The translations under genes were made by a program, and so were the position numbers. From contig NZ_OZ242038.1 in the NCBI RefSeq assembly GCF_965205175.1, forward strand, positions 2,542,001-2,606,000: DNA of 64,000 bases. The letters are read 5' to 3'. The stretch comes from Poriferisodalis sp965205175. Its GTDB lineage: Bacteria; Actinomycetota; Acidimicrobiia; Acidimicrobiales; Poriferisodalaceae. The notes beneath the pieces are model-generated. The model had not been told where the DNA came from. It made no database searches and saw nothing but the letters and a program-made list of their open reading frames with translations. Shown here piece by piece: positions 54,191 to 62,609 of the stretch; within the stretch, counting starts at the first letter, position 1, and each line of letters opens with the position of its first letter.

Positions 54191-55205
54191 GCTCGTGCAG
54201 GCACCGCTGGGCGTCTCGCGCCCACCCGGCCGTGCCGTGAGCGCCCCGAATGCGCACGCGGCGGGTACCGCAGTTGCCGGCACGGGAATCGCCGACGTCG
54301 ATGCCGCCGCGCAGCACTGGCGCGAGCACGGCTGGGTGCTCGTGGAGGGACTGGTACCGACCGCCGACATCGACTTCGCTGTCGAGGAACTCTGGGATCT
54401 CTACCCTCACCCTGACGAGTTTCATCGTGGAGATGCTGCTCATCGTGACCGATTCCGCAGTCGCAGCTACGACCAAGGGCACAAGCTGCCCGCTGCCGAC
54501 ACTGAAGGTGCCGCCTTTCGAGCCGACCAATTCCTGGGGCACATCTTGTTCCCCTACGAGTCGCCTCGCTTGAACAGGCTGCAGGTACACCCCGGCATCA
54601 GCGAGTTCGCCCGGCTGGCGATGGGCATGGACGACATTCGCATCTATCAGGCTCGCATCTGGGGCAAGTACACCGGCGTGACCAACTATGAGCAGCCGTT
54701 CCACCAAGACCGCAACCACAACGTCGTACCTGACCGTCTGGCGCCCGGATGGTGGAATCTAGAGGGATTCTTGTACTTGAGCGATGTCGAAGCGGATGTT
54801 GCTCCGACGGAGCTGGCGGGAGGCCCGGCGGACGCGTCGCGCCCCTACGACGGCCCGCCTGGAGGCGATCGGATGTCCGCCGCCGGCGTCCGCGGGAGCT
54901 TTCTCGCGTACCGGCCCGACGTGTGGCACCGAGGCGTCGACCTGACGCGTCCCGGCGGCAGCAGATTCTTGATGAGCGCGTCATTCAAGCCCGCCGGCGC
55001 CGACTGGATCGGCTACGACTGCGTGCAGCCGGTGACCGTGGGACGGTCGTGGATCAACTTCGCGGCCACCTGCTCACCCGCGGAGCTGGCGCTGTTCGGC
55101 GCGCCGCTGCCCGGCCACCCCTACTGGACGAGCGAACTGGTGGAGGCACTCGAGCGCCGCTACCCCGGCATCGACGTAACCCCGTGGCGCGACGCCTTGG
55201 CCTAG
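54180..55205 (+). CDS. Phytanoyl-CoA dioxygenase (PhyH) family protein
   Basis: A 341-residue Fe(II)/2-oxoglutarate-dependent oxygenase. The double-stranded beta-helix fold is seen from HWREHGWVLVEGLVP onward; the iron triad is H-x-D in PFHQDRNHN plus the distal His of DVWHRGVDLTRPGG, whose Arg can hold 2-oxoglutarate. The first 40 residues are poorly conserved and the start is uncertain: GTG at 54180 overlaps the SDR by 11 bases, and GTG at 54195 lies just after its stop. The last segment SPAELALFGAPLPGHPYWT is typical of the actinobacterial branch. The substrate is unknown. Confidence 0.88.
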   Translation: MPVELVQAPLGVSRPPGRAVSAPNAHAAGTAVAGTGIADVDAAAQHWREHGWVLVEGLVPTADIDFAVEELWDLYPHPDEFHRGDAAHRDRFRSRSYDQGHKLPAADTEGAAFRADQFLGHILFPYESPRLNRLQVHPGISEFARLAMGMDDIRIYQARIWGKYTGVTNYEQPFHQDRNHNVVPDRLAPGWWNLEGFLYLSDVEADVAPTELAGGPADASRPYDGPPGGDRMSAAGVRGSFLAYRPDVWHRGVDLTRPGGSRFLMSASFKPAGADWIGYDCVQPVTVGRSWINFAATCSPAELALFGAPLPGHPYWTSELVEALERRYPGIDVTPWRDALA

Positions 55206-55207
55206 AT

Positions 55208-55480
55208 GTGCTGTAGCGGGAGGGTGTTGACAGGTAGCTGATGGGTCGAGCGCCCGGCACGAGCGTGGTGTCGGTTCTGGACATCACGACGACAAGAGAC
55301 TCGATGCGGCACGCCCATGCTCTGTTGAGGCCTGCGGGGCGGCTGCGGCTGGTGCAGCGGATTGAGGCTGACTGGACCCAAGCGGAAGCAACGCGGCAGA
55401 TGGGCGTGCCGCGATCCACGGCGAACACGTGGTGGCAGCGTTATGTGCGCAGTCTGCGGCAACCGGGCCGCGAGTCGGGC
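55208..55480 (+). pseudogene. IS481-type transposase remnant (N-terminal helix-turn-helix only)
   Basis: From ATG 55304 the frame reads MRHAHALLRPAGRLRLVQRI then WTQAEATRQMGVPRSTANTWWQRY, the standard start and helix-turn-helix of IS481-family transposases. After about 60 residues homology ends; no DDE catalytic domain follows, and the sequence runs into low-complexity GC-rich DNA before the HNH gene. The TGTGCTGTAGC near 55207 could be the left terminus (IS481 ends begin TGT), but no matching right end was found. It is dead and marks past insertion. Confidence 0.7.
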
Positions 55481-55617
55481 TCAGGAGCTGCGGGCTGTTG
55501 TCGATGTCGATGCAGTGGACGCCGCTCGCGTCTACGTGTCGTCGGTCGAGGCGCCGCGGGCTGCTGTGGGCGCGGGTGCGCTGAGGGCCGCTCGCGTGTC
55601 GGGCTGCTGGGTGGGGG

Positions 55618-57654
55618 TTAGGGGCTGCGGGCTGTTGCCGGTGCCGGTGTGGTGGGGGCTGCTCGCGTTTCGGTGTCGTGGATGGGGGTGCTGCGGGCTG
55701 TGGCGGCTGCCGGTGTGGTGGGTGTCGCTGGTTGGTTGTTGGGGGGTGGGTGGGTGTTGTGGGGTGTGGGTGTGTCGGTTGCGGGTGAGCACGGTGCCGG
55801 TGTGGTGGGGCTGCTGGGGGTTGTGGCCGGTGCTCGTGGTTTGGCCTGCTGCTGCTGGCTGTGTTGTGGCTGGTGGGGTGCGGGTGGGTCGGGTCGGGGT
55901 TTGTTGTTGGGTGCGGTGGTGATGGTGCGGTGGCGGGTGTGGAGGTTGTGGTGGCAGGGTTCGCACAGCGACGCGAGGTTGGAGACCTCGGTGAGGCCGC
56001 CGTGCTGGTAGTGGGTGATGTGGTGGGGCTGGGTGTGTTCGCTGGCGGCGTCGCAGGCGACGCAGCCGCCGTCGCGTGCGGCGAGCACGAGCCGTTGCGC
56101 GTCGTTGGCGTGTCGGGTGCGTCCCAATGCGAGCTGGGTCCAGTCGGCGTTGAACACTGCGGGGAGCACTTTGGCGTGGAGGGCGTGCTCGGCGAGCATG
56201 CGTGCTGACAGGGGGGTGCCGTCGTCGAGGCGTGGCCTGCTCAGCCGGTCGTTCACGAGGTCGTAGTCGGCGATGATGATCAGGCTGGTGCCGGCCCGCC
56301 GCTTCGGGGGTGTGCCGGCGATCAGGTCCGCGATGGCGTCAGCGGTGAGCTGACCACGAGTCGGCCCCGCACCGGCGTCGCCGCTGCTGTTCGTGCCCTC
56401 GGTGTCGGCACCGCTGTCGCTGCTAGCGCTGCCGCCGGCGGAATCGTGGCCGCTGCGGTTGCCGGTGCTGTTGGTGTTGTGGCGGGCAGTGCGGACGGCT
56501 GCCTGGAGTGCGATGTTGACGTGTCGCCCGGTGAGGCTGTCCAGTGTGGCGCGCAGGTGCCACATGCCGTCGTCGCCTCGGCGCATGGAGCCGCTGCGCT
56601 GAGTCCGCTGCAACGCGAGCTGCGCGTCCAGCGGGCTGAGTCCTGCGGCTGCGGCCTCAGCGGCGAGGTCTGCTTCGACTTGCCGGCTCTGGTATGCGAA
56701 AGGGTGGCGGGCGATGAGATCGGACGGATAGGTGCGGCACAGTTCCAGGAAGTCGGATTCGCTGCGCCGATGCGGCTTGGGGGCTTCGCGTGCGATCACC
56801 CTCGCATGCGACACGCCGATGTCGCCGGTTTGCATCGCGTCGAGCGTTTCGGTGAACCCGTGTGCGACCAGGCGTTCACCGAGGTGCGCTTCTGATCGGG
56901 CTTGAGTGCAGTTCAGCCGTGTCCGGTCGCGCAAGATGTGAGCAGCGCACTGCGCTCCGCTGCGCGCTGCCAGCTCGCCCACCGCCGCCAGATACCGGCC
57001 TTCTGCACGGGCACGCTCCGCGGCCAATGTGATCACCAGCTCTTTCAGCTCGCTGTGGCCCAGCGTCCCCAGATCGACATCGCACCCGAACACAGCACCG
57101 GAGCCGGAACCGTCAGCAGCATCGGTGCCGGCCGACGCGACGCTGGGCGGCCGCCGGCCGCGCAGCACCGGCGCCACGCCGGGTGCCATGGAGCCGTCAG
57201 CGGTCTGCCGCAACGACCCGACACACCCACCAGACACACCCGAGCCGGCAACAGCCGATGCTCCCTGCGCTCCCTGGAACGACCCGACACACCCATCCTG
57301 CACGCCCGAACCCGACCGCGCATCGGCTGTCAAGCCGGACACCGACCCCAGAAGCGAATTCGTTGGCGAGCCGAACGGCGAATCCGGACGCGAACGCAGT
57401 TGCGCGCCCGACGACACGCTGTGACCGCCGCCGAGCGACCTGGCCGCCTCGGTGCGGTGATCTGAGCGACCGAACGGGCCGCCAGTCCACACCTGCGCCT
57501 CCGTGGGCCACCCCGAAACAGCCGCAGCGGCCCACACCGACGCTGCGCTGCCCGCCGCGTCTCCGCCCGAGCCGTGCAGTCCGCCGTCGCAGCCATCGCC
57601 GCCGGACGGGTCGCCGCCCACAGCAGCGAGCTCACGGACCACATCGCCGAACAT
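55618..57654 (-). CDS. DUF222-HNH endonuclease-type protein (13E12-like)
   Basis: A 678-residue protein of the abundant actinobacterial DUF222 group. An N-terminal Gly/Ser-rich region (1-190) precedes DUF222 (about 195-340, with LKELVITLAAERARAEGRYLAAV), a linker, and the HNH domain near residue 540: CVACDAASEHTQPHHITHYQHGGLT and NLASLCEPCHHNLH, which has the Cys pairs and His residues of a zinc-bound HNH nuclease. The last 110 residues are an extreme Pro/Thr/Gln/Ala low-complexity tail. The ATG at 57654 has a TATACT promoter six bases upstream. The biological role of the family is unknown, although these genes are often mobile or multi-copy. Confidence 0.85.
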   Translation of the reverse strand: MFGDVVRELAAVGGDPSGGDGCDGGLHGSGGDAAGSAASVWAAAAVSGWPTEAQVWTGGPFGRSDHRTEAARSLGGGHSVSSGAQLRSRPDSPFGSPTNSLLGSVSGLTADARSGSGVQDGCVGSFQGAQGASAVAGSGVSGGCVGSLRQTADGSMAPGVAPVLRGRRPPSVASAGTDAADGSGSGAVFGCDVDLGTLGHSELKELVITLAAERARAEGRYLAAVGELAARSGAQCAAHILRDRTRLNCTQARSEAHLGERLVAHGFTETLDAMQTGDIGVSHARVIAREAPKPHRRSESDFLELCRTYPSDLIARHPFAYQSRQVEADLAAEAAAAGLSPLDAQLALQRTQRSGSMRRGDDGMWHLRATLDSLTGRHVNIALQAAVRTARHNTNSTGNRSGHDSAGGSASSDSGADTEGTNSSGDAGAGPTRGQLTADAIADLIAGTPPKRRAGTSLIIIADYDLVNDRLSRPRLDDGTPLSARMLAEHALHAKVLPAVFNADWTQLALGRTRHANDAQRLVLAARDGGCVACDAASEHTQPHHITHYQHGGLTEVSNLASLCEPCHHNLHTRHRTITTAPNNKPRPDPPAPHQPQHSQQQQAKPRAPATTPSSPTTPAPCSPATDTPTPHNTHPPPNNQPATPTTPAAATARSTPIHDTETRAAPTTPAPATARSP

Positions 57655-57690
57655 CAGTTCAGTATACAGTCATCTGGCACAGATAGCAAA
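57655..57690 (-). promoter_or_regulatory. Leaderless promoter of the DUF222-HNH gene
   Basis: On the minus strand TTTGCT (57685-57690) and TATACT (57661-57666) are 18 bases apart, and the ATG begins six bases after TATACT. This close sigma-70-type match with no room for a ribosome binding site indicates a leaderless mRNA. A small palindrome ATCTG-TGC-CAGAT lies inside the spacer and could be an operator. Confidence 0.6.
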
Positions 57691-58189
57691 CATTTGCGCG
57701 CACAAATTCCGGCAAACTGCCGGCAGCCCGAACGACGCCTCGTGTCGAATCGCGCTGGGTCGAGTCGCCTCGTGTTGAGCCGCGCTGGGTCGAACCGGCA
57801 TGCGCATCGGTCCGCATAGTCGGTCAGCTCAGGCAGGTACCGCCGAGATCGAGCGCGAGCTGTCGCGCTGACAAACGGGCACGACATCGAAGAGCGCTAC
57901 GGCCGCGAAGAGCAGCCCGCGCGCGGCGAAGATGCCCGCGGCGGCGCACTCCCGCAGCCTTCCATGCCTTGTGAACTCGCGCGCCGCTTCTCCAACGGAC
58001 AGCAGAAGCCTCGCAACTGACCAAGCACGGAAATTCGGCGAGGAGAAACACCCCTCTCTCAGCGTCACGCCGGCAGTCGCCTGAACCTTGGCCACCCGAA
58101 ACACTACTGACGCAGCTCTGCGACTCGCTCGAATCGGCGGGCGCGGCAGGACTACACCTGAGTTCGGGCACGAGCCGGCAGGCGCCGAT
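57691..58189. other. Non-coding stretch upstream of the DUF222-HNH gene
   Basis: About 500 bases without a convincing gene. It contains short direct repeats of the type GCTGGGTCGA around 57756-57795 and open frames with no protein-like composition. It separates the HNH gene from the Calx-beta gene in the accessory stretch. Confidence 0.5.
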
Positions 58190-58330
58190 TCAGGGTTCGG
58201 CCAGCCAAGCGGTGACGGCCGCGGGGTCGATGTCTTCGTCGGCCAGCAGGCTCAAGGTGCGCTCGGCGAGTGCCAGGTCGTCCTCAATGGAGCGCTTGTC
58301 GGAGTTGTAGACGCAGAACTGCCAGCTGCA
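58190..58330 (-). pseudogene. Orphan C-terminal gene fragment
   Basis: The minus strand reads NSDKRSIEDDLALAERTLSLLADEDIDPAAVTAWLAEP and then a stop, a protein-like amphipathic C-terminus unlike the random frames around it. No start codon lies between it and the stop of the Calx-beta gene at 58414. It seems to be the end of a gene whose body was lost. The family is not recognised. Confidence 0.35.
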
Positions 58331-58413
58331 CAGATTCTGCGCTGTTGGGCGGGCTGGGTTCCTAGATCTCCGCCACCGTGCAGCGCGAGCAGGTGTGCCG
58401 CCCGGCGGCCAGA

Positions 58414-60105
58414 TCAGTGGGTGTAATGCATCCCGGTCCAACCTCTTGAGTAAGCATTCTTGCAGTCGCCGGAAGCGGATACGTGGAAGTAATACTGGGT
58501 TCCGGTCTGCAAGGTAATCTTCGGCGTCCACGACGTACCTGTGGGATACTCTGTCACTAATGCAGTCCCAAATTGGGTGGCTTTGAGCTGGACGGCATAG
58601 CCTGTTGTCGGGCACTCACCGTCTTTTCCGTTCCCGCCGCTGGACCACGTGAACGTCACCGAGCCATTGCTCTTCTGAGCAGTCAGACTCGTCGGATCGC
58701 TCGGCGGTCCATCAGGCTGCGCTTCCGTGGTCGTGGTCGTCGCCGTCGGATCAGCCACCGGGAACTGGTTGGTCGTCTTCAGACTCTTGCCGCACGCGCC
58801 GTACGCGATCACTTGGGCCACGTACTCATGCCCTAGGACGATGTTGGGCACTTCCCAAGTCCTCGTCGCGTCCGTGACATTTCTCCTCACTTGAGTGAAG
58901 GTGCCGCCAAAGGCATACACAGTGACGTAGTACCTCGTGATCTCGCAGTCGGGGATAACAGCGTCGGTCCACGACACCGTCATCGTGGTGCCGGCCATCG
59001 TGGCTGTCACCACAGACTTCGTCTCCACCGCCGGTTTCGCCGTGGTCGTCGTGGTCGTCGTGCTGGACTGGGGCGGCGTGCTGGTGGTGCTGGTGGTGGT
59101 CGTCGTGCTGGACTGGGGCGGCGTGCTGGTGGTGCTGGTGGAGGGGGTGCCGCCTTGTGCGTCTTCGGCGTCGTCGTTGCGGATGGTGCCGGTCACCGCT
59201 ATCGACGTGTCCCCGCCCTTGAACACCGCGCCGGTCAGGTTCTTCAAACGCAGCGTGAACGTCTCGTCCGGCTCGTCCACGTCGTCGCCGATCACCTTCA
59301 CCTTCACCTGCTTGGTCAGCTCCACAGAGTTCGCCACGAACGTCACCGTCTGCTCGGTCGCCACGAAATCACGACCCGCGCCCCTGCTCCCCTTCGCGGT
59401 GCCCGGATACCACTTCGCGTTCGACCTCTGCGACTTCGCCACCGCCTCCATCGTGATCGGCTCCGTGTTCGTGCCCGCCAGCGTGACCTGGAAGACCATG
59501 TCTTTCTTGCCCGAACTGCCCTCAAGCATGCTCACCGGCTGCACCGACACCACCGGGTCGCCCTCGCCGGGCCCATCGTCGTCGTCAGTGATCGTGCCCG
59601 TCACCCTCAACCTCGCCACACCGCCCGTGAACTGCACACGTGCATCGTCCGAAACCAGCCCGTACAGCTCGAACCCGAACGTCTCGTCCGGCTCGTGCAG
59701 CGTGTCCCCGATCACCCCCACCGTCACACGCTGAGTCAACGCGTCCCCCGACGCGCCCGACGCGAACCGCACCGCACGAGAATGGAAACCAAAAAAATCG
59801 CGGCCTGCAGCCGTCGCGCCGCCACGCGCCGTGCCGCCCAACCGCGCCGCCCGCGCCCGCAACGACACATCAGCAGACGGCGAACCCGACAACACCACCG
59901 AAAACACCATGCTCGTCCTGCCGCTGTCACCCTCAGCCACGCTCACCGGCGCCACCGACACCGACAACGGCGCCTGCGCCGACCCCGCCGGCGCCAGCAC
60001 CGCCACCAACGACCCCGCCAACGCCACAGCCGCCACAGCGGCAGCCAAACGACGGGCAGACAACCGCTGGCCCGCACCACGAACCGAAACACCCTGAACA
60101 GACAT
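58414..60105 (-). CDS. Secreted Calx-beta / fibronectin type III surface protein
   Basis: A 563-residue exported protein. The signal peptide has Arg-rich RLSARRLAAAVAAVALAGSL and a cleavage region AGSAQA at about residue 45. Two Calx-beta modules follow (about 45-180 and 185-305), each starting VSVAPVSVAEGDSG or VSVQPVSMLEGSSG and ending in GTITDDDDGPG or GTIRNDD, typical Ca2+-binding ends. A Ser/Thr/Pro stalk of two 15-residue repeats (about 312-350) leads to two FN3 modules (about 355-455 and 465-560). No LPxTG or membrane anchor was seen. An 11-base G tract lies 9 bases before the ATG. Adhesion or matrix function is inferred from the modules. Confidence 0.88.
   Translation of the reverse strand: MSVQGVSVRGAGQRLSARRLAAAVAAVALAGSLVAVLAPAGSAQAPLSVSVAPVSVAEGDSGRTSMVFSVVLSGSPSADVSLRARAARLGGTARGGATAAGRDFFGFHSRAVRFASGASGDALTQRVTVGVIGDTLHEPDETFGFELYGLVSDDARVQFTGGVARLRVTGTITDDDDGPGEGDPVVSVQPVSMLEGSSGKKDMVFQVTLAGTNTEPITMEAVAKSQRSNAKWYPGTAKGSRGAGRDFVATEQTVTFVANSVELTKQVKVKVIGDDVDEPDETFTLRLKNLTGAVFKGGDTSIAVTGTIRNDDAEDAQGGTPSTSTTSTPPQSSTTTTTSTTSTPPQSSTTTTTTTAKPAVETKSVVTATMAGTTMTVSWTDAVIPDCEITRYYVTVYAFGGTFTQVRRNVTDATRTWEVPNIVLGHEYVAQVIAYGACGKSLKTTNQFPVADPTATTTTTEAQPDGPPSDPTSLTAQKSNGSVTFTWSSGGNGKDGECPTTGYAVQLKATQFGTALVTEYPTGTSWTPKITLQTGTQYYFHVSASGDCKNAYSRGWTGMHYTH
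59054..59143. repeat. 45-bp tandem repeat encoding the Thr/Pro stalk
   Basis: Two almost identical 45-base units (period 45 from TGCTGGACTGGGGCGGCGTG at 59061 to its copy at 59106) encode the stalk unit S-T-T-T-T-T-S-T-T-S-T-P-P-Q-S. Copy number changes would keep the frame and only alter stalk length. Confidence 0.85.
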
Positions 60106-60114
60106 CAGCCACGA

Positions 60115-60125
60115 CCCCCCCCCCC
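60115..60125. repeat. G11 homopolymer tract before the Calx-beta gene
   Basis: Eleven uninterrupted C on the plus strand (G on the coding strand) end 9 bases upstream of the ATG at 60105. The tract sits where a ribosome binding site is expected and downstream of a possible -10 TAGATT (60166-60171). Its length can change by slippage. Confidence 0.9.
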
Positions 60126-60393
60126 GCGAGAATTGCGGAAGAGAATCGACAACAACAACGCCCACAATCTACCACCCCCACCCCCCGCCCGACAACACCA
60201 CACAACCCAACAGCCGGGCAACCGCACGAGGCCACCACACCCAACACACCCCACCACCGCCACCAACAGCAGCATCGCCACCGCACAAACACGAAGAACC
60301 GAGCACACAAGCCCCCACCCCAGCCGGCACCGCCGGACATGCCAGGGACAAAGCCGGGCAACCGCGCCCAGACGCGAAGTAGCTTCGGAGGGC

Positions 60394-61317
60394 GTGAGCT
60401 TCTTCGGGCCGGATCACTTCGAGACCATCGCTGAGGGCTTGTTCTTCCCCGAAGGACCGGTGGTGCTGCCCGACGGCTCGGTGGCGGTGGTGGAGATCGG
60501 GCGGGGCACGATCACCCGGATCGACGTTTCCGACGGCCGCAAGGATGTCGTCGCAACGCCGGGAGGCGGTCCGAACGGCGCAGCGCTGGGGCCCGACGGC
60601 GCCCTCTACGTCTGCAACAACGGCGGATTCGAGTGGATCACCGTCCGCGGGCGAACCGTGCCCGGCGAGGTGGCTTCCGACTACACCACGGGTCGGATCG
60701 AGCGCATCGATCTCCACACCGGCGAGGTGGACATCATTTACGCCGATGTGAACGGCGTGCCGCTGAAGGGCCCGAACGACCTCGTGTTCGACTCAGCCGG
60801 GGGCTTCTGGTTCACCGATCACGGCAAGACCCGCGCCCGCGACCGGGACCGTGGCGGCTTGTACTACGCCACCGCCGACGGGTGCCGTATCGAAGAAGTG
60901 GCTTTCCCGCTGGACGGACCGAACGGGGTCGGCATCGCGCCCGCCGAAGACCGCGTGTACGTGGCTGAGACCTTCCAAGGCGCCGTCTACGCATTCGATC
61001 TCGAAGGCCCCGGCAAGCCGGCCGCCGGTGTCCCGGCACGGGGCTGGTTCGTGGCCCGTCCCGGCGGCCGCAAGTACTTCGACTCCCTCGCGATGGATGC
61101 TGACGGCAACGTGAGCGTGGCCACCATCTTCACTGGCGGCATCAGCACCTTCACTCGCGAGGGCGAAGAACTCGAGTTCGCCCCGACCGACGACACCGTC
61201 ACGACCAACATCTGCTTCGGCGGCCCCGATCTGCGCACGGCGTACGTCACCTTGTCGAGCACCGGGCGGCTCGCGGTGGGCAGCTGGCCGCGCCCCGGAC
61301 TGAGGCTGGCATTCTGA
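60394..61317 (+). CDS. SMP-30/gluconolactonase family protein
   Basis: A 307-residue six-bladed beta-propeller lactonase. FFPEGPVVLPDGSVAVVEIGRGTITRI, GGPNGAALGPDGALYVCNNGG, GPNDLVFDSAGGFWFTDHG and FPLDGPNGVGIAPAEDRVYVAET show the family's metal ligands: Glu of PEGP, Asn of PNG/GPND and an Asp in the last blades. Such enzymes open sugar lactones or related esters. The GTG at 60394 is preceded by GGAGG at 3-7 bases. It may act with the inositol/sugar genes downstream, but that is only proximity. Confidence 0.9.
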   Translation: MSFFGPDHFETIAEGLFFPEGPVVLPDGSVAVVEIGRGTITRIDVSDGRKDVVATPGGGPNGAALGPDGALYVCNNGGFEWITVRGRTVPGEVASDYTTGRIERIDLHTGEVDIIYADVNGVPLKGPNDLVFDSAGGFWFTDHGKTRARDRDRGGLYYATADGCRIEEVAFPLDGPNGVGIAPAEDRVYVAETFQGAVYAFDLEGPGKPAAGVPARGWFVARPGGRKYFDSLAMDADGNVSVATIFTGGISTFTREGEELEFAPTDDTVTTNICFGGPDLRTAYVTLSSTGRLAVGSWPRPGLRLAF

Positions 61318-61337
61318 GGCGCTCGCATTCCGACGCC

Positions 61338-62546
61338 GTGCCTGCGGACGGCAAACCTGTGAACACTGCCGCAGACGCGACGCTGAGCGAACGACTCGAG
61401 CAGACCGAGCGGTGGTTCGTGCGACGCGGCGTGCCGCACGTCATCGACGACTACCGCGCCACCACCGACGTGCTCACCCGTGCCGTGCCGGTGTTGGTGC
61501 TGGTGTTCTTGGCGGAGCTGTTCGGCACGTTCGGCGACCGGTTCACTGGCTGGGCCCAGTTCGGCGTGGTAGCCGCGGGAGCAGGGCTCGGCCTAGGCGC
61601 GGTGGCCGCCGTCAATCGGCTGCGAGGCCGGCGTCCGCTGCAACTCCCCGACCGCGTGGGGTTGGTGGAGGTGGCGATCTTCGTGTTCCTGCCGCCGCTG
61701 CTGCCTGTACTGCTGTCCGCGGCGACCTGGCGGTACGGCGTGGCGCTGGCAGCCGCGAATCTCGTCATCTTGGGCCTCACCTTCGTGACGGTCAGCTTCG
61801 GCTTGGTACCGATGGCGAGATGGTCGGCGGCATACGCCTTGCGGCAGATCGCACTCATCGGCCGGCTCGTCGGCCGGCTGCTGCCGCTGCTGCTGCTGTT
61901 CAGCGCCTTCTTGTTCATCAACGCCGAACTCTGGCAGGTTGCCCACGCCATGCCGCCGGTGTTCTACGGACTGTGCATCGCCACGCTGACAGCCATCGGG
62001 CTGGTATCGCTGGTGTTCCGGATCCCGGCGGAGCTGCGCGGCCTCGCCACGTTCGACGACTGGCCCAGCGTGATGGTTCATCTGCACGCGTCGAGTTCAC
62101 CGCTGCAAGACGTGGTACAGCCGACGACAGGCACCCCCGCCCGGGTGCCTGCACTTGAACGAGTGGACCTCGCGAACATGGGGCTGCTCATGCTGGTCGC
62201 ACAGGCCGCCCGCGTGGTGCTGGTCGGTGCCGTGGTGGGCCTGTTCTATGTCGGCTTCGGGCTCATGGCGATCCACTCGGCCACGCTGACGCAATGGCTC
62301 GGCACCGAAGAGCTGAACGTGCTCGCGCGGCTGCGGGTGCTGGGGCACGATCTCGAGCTGACGCCCGAACTGCTCGCGGTGTCGGGCTTCATCGCCGCCC
62401 TGTCTGCACTGCAGTTCGCCGTGTCGTCGGTGACCGACACCGCATACCGAGAGCACTTCTACGACGATCTCGCTTCAGAGCTGCGCAGCGTCTTGGCCAC
62501 GCGTGTCCTGTACCTGCATCTCAAGCGGCTTGACCAGCTCGATTGA
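61338..62546 (+). CDS. Multi-span membrane protein of unknown function
   Basis: A 402-residue protein with about eight to nine predicted membrane helices. The conserved N-terminus TERWFVRRGVPHVIDDYRATTDVLTRAVPVLVLVFLAELFG is followed by helix pairs near 75-95, 110-180, 185-235 and 290-330, and a C-terminal soluble end SVTDTAYREHFYDDLASELRSVLATR. The pattern resembles uncharacterised actinobacterial membrane proteins. GTG at 61338 is 20 bases after the lactonase stop, so the genes are likely cotranscribed. No function recognised. Confidence 0.75.
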   Translation: MPADGKPVNTAADATLSERLEQTERWFVRRGVPHVIDDYRATTDVLTRAVPVLVLVFLAELFGTFGDRFTGWAQFGVVAAGAGLGLGAVAAVNRLRGRRPLQLPDRVGLVEVAIFVFLPPLLPVLLSAATWRYGVALAAANLVILGLTFVTVSFGLVPMARWSAAYALRQIALIGRLVGRLLPLLLLFSAFLFINAELWQVAHAMPPVFYGLCIATLTAIGLVSLVFRIPAELRGLATFDDWPSVMVHLHASSSPLQDVVQPTTGTPARVPALERVDLANMGLLMLVAQAARVVLVGAVVGLFYVGFGLMAIHSATLTQWLGTEELNVLARLRVLGHDLELTPELLAVSGFIAALSALQFAVSSVTDTAYREHFYDDLASELRSVLATRVLYLHLKRLDQLD

Positions 62547-62609
62547 GCGACGGATACGGCGGCTGTTCGGCACATCGGCACGATCACGTCACCTACTGCG
62601 AGGGAGGCC

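Noticed and set aside
55482..55617. Catalytic part of the IS481 transposase in another frame
   Set aside because: The frames after the helix-turn-helix show only Gly/Val/Leu-rich low complexity and no DDE motif, so a simple frameshift does not explain the loss.
57824..58171. Small minus-strand frame of 115 codons
   Set aside because: Arg/Ala/Ser-rich with no motif, no ribosome binding site and no coupling to a neighbour; likely chance in GC-rich DNA.
59041..59160. CRISPR-like repeat array
   Set aside because: The regular repeats are contiguous 45-base units inside a coding sequence without unique spacers and with a clear stalk peptide.
58891..61317. Very long open frame on the plus strand across the Calx-beta and lactonase genes
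   Set aside because: Its first half is antisense to the Calx-beta gene and reads as Arg/Pro/His/Thr-rich nonsense; only the end from 60394 is a real gene (lactonase).
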